This document shows positions 9,057 to 18,492 of a stretch of 64,000 nt of DNA, piece by piece. Each line of letters starts with the position of its first letter. Positions within the stretch are counted from its first letter, which is position 1. The notes beneath the pieces are model-generated. The model made no database searches, was not told the origin of the DNA, and saw only the letters and a list, made by a program, of their open reading frames with translations. Origin of the DNA: Bacteroidales bacterium. Lineage in GTDB: Bacteria; Bacteroidota; Bacteroidia; Bacteroidales; UBA932. The DNA lies in NCBI GenBank assembly GCA_024401695.1, contig JAKSKN010000010.1, positions 22,777-86,776 of the forward strand, written 5' to 3'. The position numbers and the translations under genes were made by a program.

Positions 9057-10072
9057 TATGAGTTTTCGATGACTGTCGTAAGGAAATCGGTAATGTCAAG
9101 ACCCGCTGTCTTGACCATCTTCGGGATCAGAGAAGCACTGGTCATACCAGGGATGGTGTTCACCTCAAGGAAATAAAGGCCATCCTCGCACCAGATGAAG
9201 TCCATACGTACAACCCCCTTGCAGCCAAGGCTGGAGTAAAGCTCGCAAGTGGTCTTCTGGACAAGGTCGCGGACTTCATCAGGGACCTGTGCAGGGCATA
9301 TCTCCTGACTATGGCCGTTGTACTTCGCATCGTAGTCGAAGTACTCGTTTTCGGTCACGATCTCTATGATAGGAAGCGCCTTCGGGCCCTTGCCGTCAAA
9401 ATAGACACCGCAGGTGAGTTCACGCCCGCTGACGCCCTGCTCGACAAGTACGGTAGGGCACTCTGCATATGCATATTCGACAGCCTCTGCCAGATCTTCC
9501 TTTTTGGTGACACGGGTGACACCGAAGCTCGAACCGCCCTGGGTAGGCTTTACGAATACGGGGAATTGAAGATCTCTGCTGACCTTCTCAACGAAGGCAC
9601 CGACGTCCTCTCCCTGACGGATAAAGGCGTCCGGGGCACATTTGACTGCGTCACGACCCTTGATATAGCACTTACAGGCAAATTTGTCGAATGCTATGGT
9701 GCTCACATAGAAATTACAGGAACTGTACGGCACGTGCAGCATATCGAGGTAGCCCTGGAGCTGGCCATTCTCTCCCGGGATGCCGTGCTGGACGATATAT
9801 GCGAAGTCGAACTTGACTTTCTCTCCGAGAACGGCGACTGAAAAGTCAGATTTGTCGATTTCCGGACGAGCCTCCTCCGGGAAGGTGACTCTCATCGCAT
9901 TCTGCTTCTTGCAGGCAACGAGGGACCACTTGCCAAAACGTGCGAAAATTTCGTACACGTCGTACTGGTTGTCATCTATGCGCGACGCAACGAATTCGCC
10001 GCTGCGGCAGGACACCTCCCATTCTGAAGAGTCACTGCCATAAATGACCGCAATTTTCTTGTATTTGCCCAT
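9056..10072 (-). CDS. ddl: D-alanine--D-alanine ligase
   Basis: The protein has 338 residues with start at 10072 (MGKYKKIAVIYGSDSSEWEV). The ATP-grasp layout is clear: an N-terminal Rossmann half, FVKPTQGGSSFGVTRV for nucleotide and substrate binding near 165-180, MDFIWCEDGLYFLEVNTIPGMT with the Mg-binding E and N near the C-terminus, and SLIPKM after it. It makes the D-Ala-D-Ala dipeptide of peptidoglycan in the cytoplasm. One base separates it from the upstream PBP1A gene, a sensible functional pairing. Confidence 0.93.
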   Translation of the reverse strand: MGKYKKIAVIYGSDSSEWEVSCRSGEFVASRIDDNQYDVYEIFARFGKWSLVACKKQNAMRVTFPEEARPEIDKSDFSVAVLGEKVKFDFAYIVQHGIPGENGQLQGYLDMLHVPYSSCNFYVSTIAFDKFACKCYIKGRDAVKCAPDAFIRQGEDVGAFVEKVSRDLQFPVFVKPTQGGSSFGVTRVTKKEDLAEAVEYAYAECPTVLVEQGVSGRELTCGVYFDGKGPKALPIIEIVTENEYFDYDAKYNGHSQEICPAQVPDEVRDLVQKTTCELYSSLGCKGVVRMDFIWCEDGLYFLEVNTIPGMTSASLIPKMVKTAGLDITDFLTTVIENS

Positions 10073-10073
10073 A

Positions 10074-12461
10074 TCAATTGAAGTAATAGTCTTCTTCGTT
10101 TTCCTCTCCCGGATAATCACCGTCCACGTAGTCGTCTCCGTAACCGCCCAGGAACAGTCCGCTGTCATCGCAGTTCATACCGATGGTCCCGTCAGCCGGA
10201 ACGGCAAACGACTCCTCTTCGCTGAATCCTACCGTCGGATCCGCGAGGCACTTCTTCATCCAGATTCCCCATATAGGGAGTGCCATATTCGAACCACCGC
10301 CGAGCGCAAGCGAATTGAAGTGGACCTGACGGTCTTCACCGCCAACCCAGACACCCGCCGTGATAAACGGCGTATAGCCTATGAACCAGCCGTCGGAGTT
10401 GTCATTCGTAGTACCTGTCTTGCCGGCGATCTCTCCCTTAAGCTGGTAGACCGAGCGCAGGCGCGAACCGGTACCGTTGTTCACGACACCCTTCATCATT
10501 TCCACCATAGTTGAAGCCAGACGGAAAGAAATGGCCTCACGGCGCTGGGTCGAGAACTCTGCAAGCACCCGACCGTCGGCATCCTCGATACGGGAAACGT
10601 ACTGCGGATAGATGTACGTACCTCCTGAAGGGAAGGTGTTGTATGCCGATACCATATTATAGACCTCTACCTCGGCAGCGCCTACGCAGATCGAATACAC
10701 GGGATCGACGTGAGCCGTGACACCCATCTGATGCATCATATTGACCATACCTTCCGGGCCGAGTTCCTTCATAAGGAAGGCCGATATGTTGTTCGAGCTG
10801 TGTGCAAGGCCCCACTTGAGAGTCACGATGCGGCCGATGTCATCCTTCTTGTCGGTACTTCTAGGCGTCCAGGTGGATCCGTCGAACATAACGAAAGTCT
10901 GCGGGACGCATACGGCCTGGTCGCAAGGCGCAAGGCCCTCCTGAAGAGCGAAGGTGTAAAGGAACGGCTTGACCGTCGAGCCGACCTGGCGCTTGCCCTG
11001 ACGGCAGTTGTCATATTTGAAGTAGCGGTAGTTCGGACCGCCGACATACGCCTTGACATAACCGGTACCCGGCTCCATCGCGACAAAACCGGCACGGAGG
11101 ATACCTTTATAATAACGGATGGAGTCGTCCGGAGTCATAAGGGTATCGATGTAGCCCTGCCTGTTCCAGGAGAAGACACGCATCTTTTCCGGCTGCGAGA
11201 ACTGGGCCAGGATCTCCGACTCGCTCAGACCGGCCTTTTTCTTCATCCGATAGCGGTCGCTCCACCTGCGTGCCTGGTTCATAAGAAGGTTCACCGTCTT
11301 CTGGTCAACGTCATTTGCGAACGGCTTGTTGCGCTTCCACTGAAGCTCGTTGTTGAACGCCTTCTGAAGATTCTGGCCAAGATGTTCGGCAACCGCCTCC
11401 TCGGCATATTGCTGCATCTTATAATTGATGGTGGTATAGATGCGCAAGCCGTCGCTGTCCAGATTGTATGATGAGCCGTCTGATTTCTTGTTCTTGTTGA
11501 GCCAGCCATAGATCGGGTCATTCACCCAGCGGAGGGAATCCGCAGCATATTCTTCCGGATAGAGATAATCGGCACGCGAAGGCTTCCCGGCATTCATATC
11601 CCTTCTGAGCATGTCACGGAAATATGGGGCGCGTCCGGCATTGTGATCCTGCACCTGATATGTGAGCATTATCGGGATCTGCTGGATGGAGTCGCGTTCA
11701 GCATTGGTGATGAAGCCGTTCTTCGCCATCTGTCCGATGACGAAGTTGCGGCGCTCGAGGGAACGCTCCGGATTGAGTGCCGGATTGTAACGCGTAGGCT
11801 TGTTCACCATACCTATCAAGGTAGCCGCCTCTTCGACGGTCAGCTGGTCCGGATCCTTTGCGAAGAAAGTCTCCGCCGCCGCCTTGACACCGTAGGCGCT
11901 GCTTCCGAAGAAAATGGAGTTGAGGTACATATCCATTATCTCATCCTTGGTGTAGTCCCTCTCGAGCTTCACGGCAGTGATCCATTCCTTGAGCTTGATG
12001 CCGACCATAACCACTTTCGACCAGCCGGGGATCTTGCTCTTCACTTCGCGCCGCGGGTAAAGGGTCTTGGCCAGCTGCTGTGTAATGGTCGACCCGCCAC
12101 CCTGGCTTGAATCGTGGAGCAGCAGCGTCTTGAAGAACACGCGGGCCAGACCTTTCATATCAATGCCCGAATGCTTGTAGAAACGGGCATCCTCCGTTGC
12201 AACGGCAGCATTTACCAGATTCGGCGAAAGCTCGTCGTATGAAACATAGGTGCGGTTCTCGATATGGAACGTGGCAAGGACTTCTCCGCCATCAGCGATA
12301 ACCTGGGTCGCAAGCTTGCTTTCCGGATGCTCAAGCTCGTCGAATGAAGGAATCCTGGCAAAGATCCCGACCAGCAGAAGCAGCAGGAGCACAAGTGCGA
12401 ACGGCGCGATGAGAATGATCCAGAACCACTTGATTATTTTCTTTCTTGTTGTTTCTTTCAT
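10074..12461 (-). CDS. Class A penicillin-binding protein (PBP1A type)
   Basis: The protein has 795 residues with start at 12461 (MKETTRKKIIKWFWIIL), where AGGAG abuts the ATG. A GTG at 12509 is an alternative, but it falls in the predicted promoter. One membrane segment is followed by a GT51 glycosyltransferase domain (EDARFYKHSG near residue 92, GGGSTITQQLAK). The transpeptidase domain has GSTVKP near 495, SSNN and GKTGTTND near 680. It polymerises and cross-links peptidoglycan. The C-terminus is a D/E/Y/G-rich acidic tail. Confidence 0.92.
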   Translation of the reverse strand: MKETTRKKIIKWFWIILIAPFALVLLLLLLVGIFARIPSFDELEHPESKLATQVIADGGEVLATFHIENRTYVSYDELSPNLVNAAVATEDARFYKHSGIDMKGLARVFFKTLLLHDSSQGGGSTITQQLAKTLYPRREVKSKIPGWSKVVMVGIKLKEWITAVKLERDYTKDEIMDMYLNSIFFGSSAYGVKAAAETFFAKDPDQLTVEEAATLIGMVNKPTRYNPALNPERSLERRNFVIGQMAKNGFITNAERDSIQQIPIMLTYQVQDHNAGRAPYFRDMLRRDMNAGKPSRADYLYPEEYAADSLRWVNDPIYGWLNKNKKSDGSSYNLDSDGLRIYTTINYKMQQYAEEAVAEHLGQNLQKAFNNELQWKRNKPFANDVDQKTVNLLMNQARRWSDRYRMKKKAGLSESEILAQFSQPEKMRVFSWNRQGYIDTLMTPDDSIRYYKGILRAGFVAMEPGTGYVKAYVGGPNYRYFKYDNCRQGKRQVGSTVKPFLYTFALQEGLAPCDQAVCVPQTFVMFDGSTWTPRSTDKKDDIGRIVTLKWGLAHSSNNISAFLMKELGPEGMVNMMHQMGVTAHVDPVYSICVGAAEVEVYNMVSAYNTFPSGGTYIYPQYVSRIEDADGRVLAEFSTQRREAISFRLASTMVEMMKGVVNNGTGSRLRSVYQLKGEIAGKTGTTNDNSDGWFIGYTPFITAGVWVGGEDRQVHFNSLALGGGSNMALPIWGIWMKKCLADPTVGFSEEESFAVPADGTIGMNCDDSGLFLGGYGDDYVDGDYPGEENEEDYYFN

Positions 12462-12508
12462 CTCCTGAAAAATTGTCGTAATATAATTACGACTTAATAT
12501 ATGAGCCA

Positions 12509-12530
12509 CAAAATTAGCGATTTAATTTTG
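12509..12530. promoter_or_regulatory. Divergent -7 boxes between the PBP1A gene and topA
   Basis: Minus-strand TAATTTTG at 12516-12509 faces the PBP1A gene. Plus-strand TAATTTTG at 12523-12530 faces topA. The boxes are only 6 bp apart. Confidence 0.6.
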
Positions 12531-12580
12531 AAATTCTGCGAGTTTCTGCTTTTCTTTGCAACACGAAAATAATATAAGGA

Positions 12581-14896
12581 ATGAATATGGAGGGGAATCT
12601 TATTATCGTTGAGTCGCCTGCCAAGGCGAAAACCATTCAGAAATTCTTAGGCAAGGATTTCATCGTAAAATCCAGCTTCGGGCACATCCGCGACCTGCAG
12701 GACAAGAGTCTGAGCGTAGATATAGAAAACGGCTTCAAGCCGGAATATGTTGTCCCGGCAGACAAGAAACATCTCGTCGCCGACCTTAAGAAAGCAGCCG
12801 AAAGCGTAGGTACGGTCTGGCTCGCTTCCGATGAGGACCGCGAGGGAGAGGCCATCTCCTGGCACCTCACCGAAACGCTCGGCCTCGACCCAAGCCGCAC
12901 ACACAGAATCGTATTCCACGAAATCACCAGGGACGCCATCGTCAATGCCATCAAGAATCCGAGAAACATCGATATGGGTCTCGTCTATGCCCAGCAGGCA
13001 CGCCGCGTGATGGACCGCCTGGTAGGCTTCGAGCTTTCGCCTATTCTCTGGCGCAAGATCCAGCGCGGGCTGTCAGCAGGCCGCGTACAGTCTGTTGCAC
13101 TTCGGTTGATAGTGGATCGCGAACGCGAGATCCTGTCTTTCCAGAGTGAGCCTTATTACAAGGTCGATGCGGTTTTCAATGCCGGCGGCGTAAAGGTCAA
13201 GGGGTCTCTCGACACCAGGTTCAAGACCATCGAAGAAGCACGTGCCTTCCTGAACGACAGCATAGGCGCACAATATGAAGTCGCCTCTGTCGAGAAGAAG
13301 GAAGGTGTCCGCATCCCGGCGCCACCGTTCACCACTTCGACCCTCCAGCAGGAGGCATCACGCAAACTGCACTTCTCCGTCAGCAATACAATGAGGGTTG
13401 CCCAGAGTCTCTACGAACGCGGTCTCATCACCTATATGCGTACCGACTCCACCAACCTGTCGACGCTTGCGCTCGGCACCGCCAAGCAGTTCATCCTGGA
13501 TAATTTCGGCCCTGAGTACCAGCACACCCGCCAGTACAAGACGCACACCAAGGGAGCCCAGGAGGCGCACGAGGCCATACGTCCTACATACATCGCCAAC
13601 ACCGACATCGAAGGTACGGCAGATGAGAAGAAGCTTTACCAGCTTATCTGGAAACGCACACTCGCCTGCCAGATGTCAGAAGCCAGGGTGATGAGCACCA
13701 ACATCAAGGTCGCATCGGACAAACGTCCTGAAAAATACGCCATCCAGGCTTCAGAAATCCTGTTCGACGGCTTCCTGAAGATATATATGGAGGGCACCGA
13801 CGACGAGCAGGACATCGAAGACACTACTGTAATCCCTGAAGTTCACGAAGGCGACACCCTTCAGGAGAAGGGCATAACCGCAGAATGCAAGTTCACACTG
13901 CCGCCGTTCCGCTACTCGGAGGCCACTCTGGTCAAGAAACTCGAAGAACTCGGAATCGGCCGTCCGTCAACCTACGCACCTACAATCACCACGCTCACGA
14001 CAGGGCGCGGCTACATAGCGAAAGGCAACAAGGAAGGCAGCAAGGTCACGGTGACCAACCTTGCACTCAAGGGGGGCGTCATCAGCGAAAACGCGAAGAC
14101 GGAAACCGTAGGCGCAGAGAAGGGCAAGCTACTGCCTCAGGAAATCGGAATCATCGTCACCGACTTCCTTATGGACAACTTCGACGACATAATGGATTAT
14201 GATTTCACCGCCAACGTGGAGAAAACATTCGACAGCATCGCCGACGGCAACACTGTCTGGAACGATGTCATCTCCACATTCTACGGGCCATTCCACAAAA
14301 AAGTCGAAGCCACGCTCACAGACGGCCAGTTCAGCCACGTGGAGAGGGTGCTCGGCGTCGATCCGGCCGACGGGGAGCAGCTTGTCGCAAAATTCGGCCA
14401 GTACGGCCCATACGTACAGAAGGGAGATGGTGAGAAGAAACAATTCGCCAGCCTTGCAAAGGGCCAGCTCATTGAAAGCATCACCCTCGAGGATGCCATC
14501 AAGCTTTTCGACCTTCCACGCACCGTCGGTCAGCTTGACGGAACCGACATCGTCGTCCTCAAGGGCCGTTTCGGTCCATATATCAAGCACGGTGAGAGGA
14601 ATGTCGCACTTCCAAAAGGCTCTGACCCTCTGAAAATCGGTCTCGAGGCCTGCATAGCGCTGATACAGGATTCAGCGGCAGGTTCGGGGGCAAACGCCGT
14701 CATCAAGGAATTCAAGGAAAAGGATTTCTCGATCCTGAACGGCAGGTACGGCCCTTACATCAAGCACGCAGGCAGCAATTACAAGATCCCGAAAGGGACC
14801 AGGCCCGAGGACCTTACCGAAGAGGATTGTGAAAAGATAGTTGCTGAAAGCGCCCCGGCTGCACGAAAATTCACGAAGTTCAAGAAAAAGAAATAG
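12581..14896 (+). CDS. topA: DNA topoisomerase I (type IA)
   Basis: The protein has 771 residues; ATG at 12581 or 12587. The Toprim domain starts IIVESPAKAKTIQKFLG and contains SDEDREGEAISWH (DxDxE near residue 85). The catalytic tyrosine lies in GLITYMRTDSTN near residue 285. The C-terminus has three GPYV/GPYIKHG repeats of the topoisomerase C-terminal type rather than zinc fingers, which is usual for Bacteroidetes. It relaxes negative supercoils. It is probably co-transcribed with the Lrp gene 5 nt downstream. Confidence 0.95.
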   Translation: MNMEGNLIIVESPAKAKTIQKFLGKDFIVKSSFGHIRDLQDKSLSVDIENGFKPEYVVPADKKHLVADLKKAAESVGTVWLASDEDREGEAISWHLTETLGLDPSRTHRIVFHEITRDAIVNAIKNPRNIDMGLVYAQQARRVMDRLVGFELSPILWRKIQRGLSAGRVQSVALRLIVDREREILSFQSEPYYKVDAVFNAGGVKVKGSLDTRFKTIEEARAFLNDSIGAQYEVASVEKKEGVRIPAPPFTTSTLQQEASRKLHFSVSNTMRVAQSLYERGLITYMRTDSTNLSTLALGTAKQFILDNFGPEYQHTRQYKTHTKGAQEAHEAIRPTYIANTDIEGTADEKKLYQLIWKRTLACQMSEARVMSTNIKVASDKRPEKYAIQASEILFDGFLKIYMEGTDDEQDIEDTTVIPEVHEGDTLQEKGITAECKFTLPPFRYSEATLVKKLEELGIGRPSTYAPTITTLTTGRGYIAKGNKEGSKVTVTNLALKGGVISENAKTETVGAEKGKLLPQEIGIIVTDFLMDNFDDIMDYDFTANVEKTFDSIADGNTVWNDVISTFYGPFHKKVEATLTDGQFSHVERVLGVDPADGEQLVAKFGQYGPYVQKGDGEKKQFASLAKGQLIESITLEDAIKLFDLPRTVGQLDGTDIVVLKGRFGPYIKHGERNVALPKGSDPLKIGLEACIALIQDSAAGSGANAVIKEFKEKDFSILNGRYGPYIKHAGSNYKIPKGTRPEDLTEEDCEKIVAESAPAARKFTKFKKKK

Positions 14897-14901
14897 ACGT
14901 T

Positions 14902-15399
14902 ATGACCTCTTATCACATCGATGACGTTGACAGGAAAATCCTGTCGTTCCTTGTCAACAATGCAAGAATGCCTTTCCTCGAGATTGCACGCGAATGCGGA
15001 ATCTCGGGCGCAGCCGTTCACCAGAGGGTGCGCAAACTGGAAACCAACGGTGTAATCTCGGGCTCGAGGCTCATAGTGAAGCCAAGCACCCTCGGCCTCA
15101 ACGTCTGCGCTTTCATCAGCCTTTCGCTTTCCGAGGACAACAAATATCCCGAAGTGGTCGCCGCATTGAAACACGTTCCCGAAATCGTCGAATGTCATTT
15201 CGTCACAGGCAAAGCCGCACTGTTCCTCAAGGTATATTGCCTTGACAACGACCATCTTATGGAGATCCTCCTCAACACGATCCAGCGCATCCCTTACGTT
15301 CAGTCAACGGATACGATGATCTCGCTTGACGAAGCATTCGAACGCGAGGTCTGGGTCAAGGATTACAAGAATACAAGCTTCAGGGCTTTATCAAAGTAA
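14902..15399 (+). CDS. Lrp/AsnC family transcriptional regulator
   Basis: The protein has 165 residues. An N-terminal winged helix (HIDDVDRKILSFLVNNARMP, GISGAAVHQRVRKLETNGVI) is followed by a RAM/AsnC effector domain (VCAFISLSLS, VVAALKHVPEIVECHFVTGK). Family members sense amino acids and bind DNA as octamers. It follows topA closely and ends one base before the convergent ispD stop. Its ligand and targets cannot be read from the sequence. Confidence 0.9.
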   Translation: MTSYHIDDVDRKILSFLVNNARMPFLEIARECGISGAAVHQRVRKLETNGVISGSRLIVKPSTLGLNVCAFISLSLSEDNKYPEVVAALKHVPEIVECHFVTGKAALFLKVYCLDNDHLMEILLNTIQRIPYVQSTDTMISLDEAFEREVWVKDYKNTSFRALSK

Positions 15400-16068
15400 T
15401 CACAGGGTCAGGATATACTCCGCAAGTCCAAGATCTTCCGGAGTGGTGATCTTAAGATTATACCTCTCTCCGTCTATGAAGGAGAGGGGTATTCCGTTTG
15501 CAGCCGCCACGGAAGCGTCATCGGTGAAAAGTGTCGAATACGGCTGCCTGTAGGCGGCTTTCAAGTGCTCGGAAAGGAACATCTGAGGGGTCTGCACGGC
15601 GACGATCTTCGACCTGTCCGGGTCCGGCTCGGATGGATTTATGGAACGCAGCGTATCGGTGACGGGGACAACCGGAATGAGGGCCCGGCACTCCGACATC
15701 CTTCGCCGCATCTCACGGATAAGGGCGACGGACACAAGCGGACGGACACCGTCGTGGATTGCGACTATCGCACCGTCGGGCACTTTCTTCAAGGCGTTCT
15801 GAACCGAATGGAAACGGGTGATGCCACCTGTGACGATGGTCTGCGGCACATCCAGGGAGCCGAGTGAGCAGATCTCCTTCCAGGTATCAAGATTACGGGC
15901 CGGGAGGACGGTTATTACGTGCATATCCGGCGCGGCATCGAGGAATCTCTCTATCGTGCGCTGAAGTATCGGGACACCGGACAAGGGAATGAACTGCTTC
16001 GGCAGCTCAGACTTCATTCTGGTCCCGGACCCGCCGGCAACAAAAACGCAGTAAAATTTTCTTTCCAT
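15400..16068 (-). CDS. ispD: 2-C-methyl-D-erythritol 4-phosphate cytidylyltransferase
   Basis: The protein has 222 residues, the usual IspD length. It starts with the nucleotide-binding signature VFVAGGSGTRMKSELPKQF, and has IVAIHDGVRPLVS near 105, VQTPQMF near 153 and FTDDASVAAANG near 176. It catalyses the third step of the non-mevalonate isoprenoid pathway. A TATTTTTG box lies at 16093-16086. Divergent from mreB. Confidence 0.92.
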   Translation of the reverse strand: MERKFYCVFVAGGSGTRMKSELPKQFIPLSGVPILQRTIERFLDAAPDMHVITVLPARNLDTWKEICSLGSLDVPQTIVTGGITRFHSVQNALKKVPDGAIVAIHDGVRPLVSVALIREMRRRMSECRALIPVVPVTDTLRSINPSEPDPDRSKIVAVQTPQMFLSEHLKAAYRQPYSTLFTDDASVAAANGIPLSFIDGERYNLKITTPEDLGLAEYILTL

Positions 16069-16085
16069 TTCTCCGGTTTATTCGA

Positions 16086-16103
16086 CAAAAATAACTAATT
16101 TTG
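16086..16103. promoter_or_regulatory. Divergent -7 boxes between ispD and mreB
   Basis: Minus-strand TATTTTTG occupies 16093-16086 and plus-strand TAATTTTG occupies 16096-16103, separated by 2 bp. The two promoters should therefore compete or be co-regulated. Confidence 0.55.
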
Positions 16104-16127
16104 TTCACTTATCATTTACTCACCATC

Positions 16128-17156
16128 ATGGCGTTTTCTTTTTTGAATCAGGAACTGGCAATTGACCTCGGAACAGCCAACACTGTCATATACCAGAACG
16201 GGCAGATTGTGCTTGACGAGCCGAGTATCGTCGCCATCGACAACAATACAGGCAAATGCATCGCTCTTGGCCAGAGAGCCAAGCTGATGCACGAAAAGGT
16301 AAATCCGGGCGTGCGTACCATCCGCCCTCTCCGCGACGGCGTCATCGCAGACTTCAATGCCGCGGAAATGATGATCAGAGGGTTCATCAAGCAGGTCGGC
16401 AGCAAGCGCCACAGCCTTTTCACCCCTAACCTGAAAATGGTCATCGGCATCCCTTCCGGCTCGACTGAAGTTGAGATCCGCGCCGTGCGCGACTCTTCCG
16501 AACACGCCGGCGGCCGTGACGTATTCCTCCTTTACGAACCTATGGCATCCGCCCTCGGTATCGGCCTCGACGTGGAGGCGCCACAGGGCAATATGGTCGT
16601 CGACATAGGCGGCGGCACCACTGAAATCGCAGTCATATCCCTCGGCGGACTCGTCCAGCAGGACAGCATCCGCACTGCAGGCGACGTGTTCACCAGCGAC
16701 ATCCAGTATTATCTCCGCCAGCAGCACAACATCCGCGTCGGCGAGATCACGGCAGAAAAGATCAAGATCGCCGTCGGTGCCGTCATCCCTGAACTTCCTG
16801 AAGGAGAGGAACCGGAACCGTTCATCGTACGCGGTCCTAACCTTATGACAGCGCACCCTGTGGAGGCTACCATCACACATCAGGAGATAGCCCACTGCCT
16901 GGACAAGTCAATAGCAAAGATCGAGGCATCAATCCTTCACGTGCTCGAGAACACTCCGCCGGAACTCTATTCCGACATCGTAGTCAATGGTATCTGGCTC
17001 TCCGGAGGCGGGTCCCTCCTCCGCGGACTTGCAAAGAGACTCACAGACAAGGTGAATATTCCATTCCACGTTGCCGAAGACCCTCTTCACGCCGTCGGTC
17101 GCGGCACGTGCGAAGCACTCAAGCACACAGACCAGTATTCATTCCTGATGAGATAA
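16128..17156 (+). CDS. mreB: Rod shape-determining protein MreB
   Basis: The protein has 342 residues with start at 16128 (MAFSFLNQELAIDLGTANT). Actin-fold phosphate loops are visible as DLGTANTVIY, VVDIGGGTTEIAVISLGG near 160 and IWLSGGGSLLRGL near 295. It forms membrane-associated filaments that organise the elongasome. It is first in the mre operon and overlaps mreC by one base (TAATG). Confidence 0.95.
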   Translation: MAFSFLNQELAIDLGTANTVIYQNGQIVLDEPSIVAIDNNTGKCIALGQRAKLMHEKVNPGVRTIRPLRDGVIADFNAAEMMIRGFIKQVGSKRHSLFTPNLKMVIGIPSGSTEVEIRAVRDSSEHAGGRDVFLLYEPMASALGIGLDVEAPQGNMVVDIGGGTTEIAVISLGGLVQQDSIRTAGDVFTSDIQYYLRQQHNIRVGEITAEKIKIAVGAVIPELPEGEEPEPFIVRGPNLMTAHPVEATITHQEIAHCLDKSIAKIEASILHVLENTPPELYSDIVVNGIWLSGGGSLLRGLAKRLTDKVNIPFHVAEDPLHAVGRGTCEALKHTDQYSFLMR

Positions 17157-17986
17157 TGTCCACGGATTCTTCTGCCAGGAATATCCTGTTAAGCGCAGCA
17201 ATCTTCATCGCAATGGAGATTGCTGCGCTTGCTATCCTGAGCAAAAGTTCCTCTCTGGCAAACATCTGGATCACCCGCGCGTCACACAGGACGATGGCGG
17301 CCGTCTGGGGCGGTTTCGAAAACGTCCGGAACATCTTCAACCTTTCGGAACAGAACGAGGTGCTTCTGGAACAGAACATCAGGCTGACTGAAGAGCTCCA
17401 GAAATACAAGGCTGCCGAAGAGGCTGCTACAGAGGTCTCTTCATCGGCAGAAGCAAAGAGCAGCACCTTCCGTTACATTCCGGCAACAATCGTGAAGATC
17501 AGCACCAACACCGCCCACAACCACATCATCCTCAACAAAGGATCGGAAGACGGCGTCAAACCTGACTGCGGCATCATTTCCGCAGATGGTGTCATCGGAA
17601 TAATCAAGGCCGTCGGCAGGCACTACAGTTACGGACTGACATTGATGAACGCCAACGTCAGCATCGGCGGGCGCATCAAAGGCAAAGGATATCTTGCCCC
17701 CGTCGTCTGGGACGGACGCAGCACGAATGGAGCTTATATGAAAGATATGCCTCTCCACCACGTGGTCGCACCCGGTGACACAATAGTCACCAGCGGTTTC
17801 TCCACAATATTCCCGCCTGACGTCCCTGTCGGGGTCGCCGGTGAGAGCACTATGGTGGACGGTTCCGTCTACAACATCACAGTCACCCTTTTCCAGGACT
17901 TCTCGAGATTGAAGTATGTCTCAATCGTGGAGAATCTTGAAAAGGCTGAGATTCAGGCCCTGGAGGCCGGGGAGGAGGACAGATGA
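17156..17986 (+). CDS. mreC: Rod shape-determining protein MreC
   Basis: The protein has 276 residues. One N-terminal membrane segment is followed by a coiled coil (LSEQNEVLLEQNIRLTEELQ near 65-85) and the MreC beta-domain (IILNKGSEDGVKPDCGIISA, GDTIVTSGFSTIFPPDVPVG). It links MreB to PBP2 in the periplasm. The stop overlaps the mreD start by 4 bp. Confidence 0.92.
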   Translation: MSTDSSARNILLSAAIFIAMEIAALAILSKSSSLANIWITRASHRTMAAVWGGFENVRNIFNLSEQNEVLLEQNIRLTEELQKYKAAEEAATEVSSSAEAKSSTFRYIPATIVKISTNTAHNHIILNKGSEDGVKPDCGIISADGVIGIIKAVGRHYSYGLTLMNANVSIGGRIKGKGYLAPVVWDGRSTNGAYMKDMPLHHVVAPGDTIVTSGFSTIFPPDVPVGVAGESTMVDGSVYNITVTLFQDFSRLKYVSIVENLEKAEIQALEAGEEDR

Positions 17987-18492
17987 GAATCAAGGATTTC
18001 AGCGTGAAATACATCCTCTTCCTGGTGGCGCAGATCATAGTCTGGACCTACTTCAATTTCTCCCAGTTCGTTATGATCACCGTCCTTCCGGCGATGATTC
18101 TGGCGATTCCCGCCAGGCACGGAGCGATATTCTCGATGGCCGTTGCCTTCGTCACCGGTTTCATAGTGGACTTCCTTGCCGGCGGGATGCTCGGACTGAC
18201 TTCTCTCGCACTTGTCGCAACGGCATTCGTCCGCATCCCGATACTCAGATTCGCCTTCGGCAATGAACTTTTCTCCAGGGGCGGCAGCATCTCCACAAAA
18301 AGCTTCGGTCAGATGAAGATGTTCGTCGGCATCCTGTGCGCCACCCTGGTATTCGTCCTGATCTATGTCTGGGCCGATGGCGCCGGCACCAGGCCGTTCT
18401 GGTTCAATGCCGTCAAGGTCCTGGCTTCACTTCTTGCAAGCACCCTGATCTCCTTCCCTGTCGTTAACTTCCTTTCAGACAACAGCAAATGA
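17983..18492 (+). CDS. mreD: Rod shape-determining protein MreD
   Basis: The protein has 169 residues and is very hydrophobic, with about five membrane segments. No catalytic residues are expected in this family. It is identified mostly by position between mreC and the PBP2 gene, with 4-bp overlaps on both sides, and by size. Confidence 0.85.
   Translation: MRIKDFSVKYILFLVAQIIVWTYFNFSQFVMITVLPAMILAIPARHGAIFSMAVAFVTGFIVDFLAGGMLGLTSLALVATAFVRIPILRFAFGNELFSRGGSISTKSFGQMKMFVGILCATLVFVLIYVWADGAGTRPFWFNAVKVLASLLASTLISFPVVNFLSDNSK

Noticed and set aside
10710-11471. A 253-codon plus-strand open frame
   Set aside because: It is antisense to the transpeptidase domain of the PBP1A gene.
16116-16895. 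A 259-codon minus-strand open frame
   Set aside because: It is entirely antisense to mreB, whose actin motifs are unambiguous.
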